Shown here piece after piece: positions 6,763 through 7,321 of a stretch of 7,321 bases of DNA. Both the position numbers and the translations under genes were made by a program. The notes under the pieces are model-generated. The model was not told the origin of the DNA. It was given only the letters and a program-made list of their open reading frames with translations, and ran no database searches. Source of the DNA: an uncultured Treponema sp. GTDB taxonomy: Bacteria; Spirochaetota; Spirochaetia; Treponematales; Treponemataceae. Position 1 is the first letter of the stretch, and every line of letters starts with the position of its first letter. Location of the stretch: NCBI GenBank assembly GCA_934699065.1, contig CAKUWD010000146.1, positions 1 through 7,321 of the forward strand, in the 5' to 3' direction.

Positions 6763-7321
6763 ATGAAAGAATTGTACATAAGAAAAGGTAATACAGAAGA
6801 ACTCAGAAATGTAATAATAGTGGGAGAAGAAGCTTCTTTAGGAAGAAGGGATTCTGCATACAAACTTACTAAAGGGCAGGCTAAGATTCCATTCCTTAAT
6901 AAGTATGATAATTATTCTAAATCAGAAGAGCTTCTTTATGTACATGCTGTTCCAAATATTTCTTTAGATACAGCTGATTTTAGCTCAGACCATGATGTAC
7001 ATAATTTCATACGAAAAAGTTGTACTGACATTTTATCATGGGATGGAAATGCTAATAAAGGAAAATTCCAGACGAGAGAAGCTTTTATTCCTATTAAGTA
7101 TTCTGTAGAAGAAACCTGTAAAATTCTTTATGACAGATTAGAAAAGGTAATTCATAATAAATCTTCAAATATTAGTAACCAATTTGATTATGATACTGTG
7201 AATATTAGTTTTTCAGAATTCCTTTTTGGATGTAAGAAACACTTAGTTTGGACTAGATCTGAACTTTGCAAGAATTGTAATGGTAAATCAAAAAAATGTA
7301 CTTGTAATAATGGCATAAGAT
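6763..7321 (+). CDS. DnaJ-like zinc-motif protein without an N-terminal J-domain; 3' end outside the window
   Basis: The frame opens at the only in-frame ATG, six bases after an in-frame stop (6757-6759) and eight bases after the helicase-nuclease stop. It stays open for 186 codons to the right edge. No clear ribosome site is seen, so translation may be coupled to the gene before. Residues 1-135 match nothing I know; there is no HPD tripeptide and so no J-domain. Residues 146-184 read like the entry to the DnaJ C-terminal substrate-binding domain: VNISFSEFLFGCKKHLVW (146-163) parallels the 'I-(T/S)-x-x-E-x-x-F-G-x-x-K' strand, and is followed at once by C169-x2-C172-x-G174 and C179-x-C181-x2-G184, a shortened version of the DnaJ CxxCxGxG zinc repeats. 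Such domains bind unfolded protein and work with Hsp70. The DnaJ-like reading is by eye; the rest of the protein and any chaperone partner lie outside the window. Confidence 0.72.
   Translation, partial: MKELYIRKGNTEELRNVIIVGEEASLGRRDSAYKLTKGQAKIPFLNKYDNYSKSEELLYVHAVPNISLDTADFSSDHDVHNFIRKSCTDILSWDGNANKGKFQTREAFIPIKYSVEETCKILYDRLEKVIHNKSSNISNQFDYDTVNISFSEFLFGCKKHLVWTRSELCKNCNGKSKKCTCNNGIR

Overview
This AT-rich window is packed with co-directional genes on the + strand and looks like part of a bacterial anti-phage defence (or other accessory) island. Six reading frames follow each other with gaps of 18 bases or less, or with a short overlap, so they could be read as one operon. The first and last genes run off the window edges. 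No rRNA, tRNA, CRISPR array, insertion sequence or clear terminator is visible. No stretch longer than 18 bases lies outside a gene. Purine-rich Shine-Dalgarno-like sites precede most starts, which fits a low-GC Firmicute or a spirochaete better than a Bacteroidete, but the sequence does not fix the host. Much of the annotation rests on motifs recognised by eye.

Layout. Positions 2-682 hold the C-terminal part of a superfamily 1 (UvrD-like) helicase. It overlaps by 11 bases a 217-residue protein (672-1325) that resembles the uncharacterised DUF2290 family. After a 4-base gap comes a second block. It contains a DUF262-DUF1524 protein (1330-3138) with the DGQQR and HHIFP motifs of GmrSD/SspE-type modification-dependent nucleases, and a 342-residue protein with a C-terminal zinc-type HNH nuclease (3157-4185). 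These are followed by an 855-residue UPF1/Dna2-like helicase fused to a C-terminal PD-(D/E)XK-like nuclease (4187-6754). The last gene (6763 to the right edge) starts a protein with a DnaJ-like C-terminal-domain entry and a cysteine zinc-binding motif, but no J-domain at its N-terminus.

How they may work together (inference). Three different nuclease folds, two helicases and a chaperone-like zinc protein in a row suggest a nucleic-acid-targeting defence system. DUF262 would sense modified DNA or use nucleotide, the helicase-nuclease would process DNA, and the DnaJ-like protein could sense or remodel protein or recruit an Hsp70-like partner encoded downstream. Glutamine codon use changes sharply at about position 1326, so the helicase/DUF2290-like pair and the DUF262-to-DnaJ-like block may be two modules that came together.
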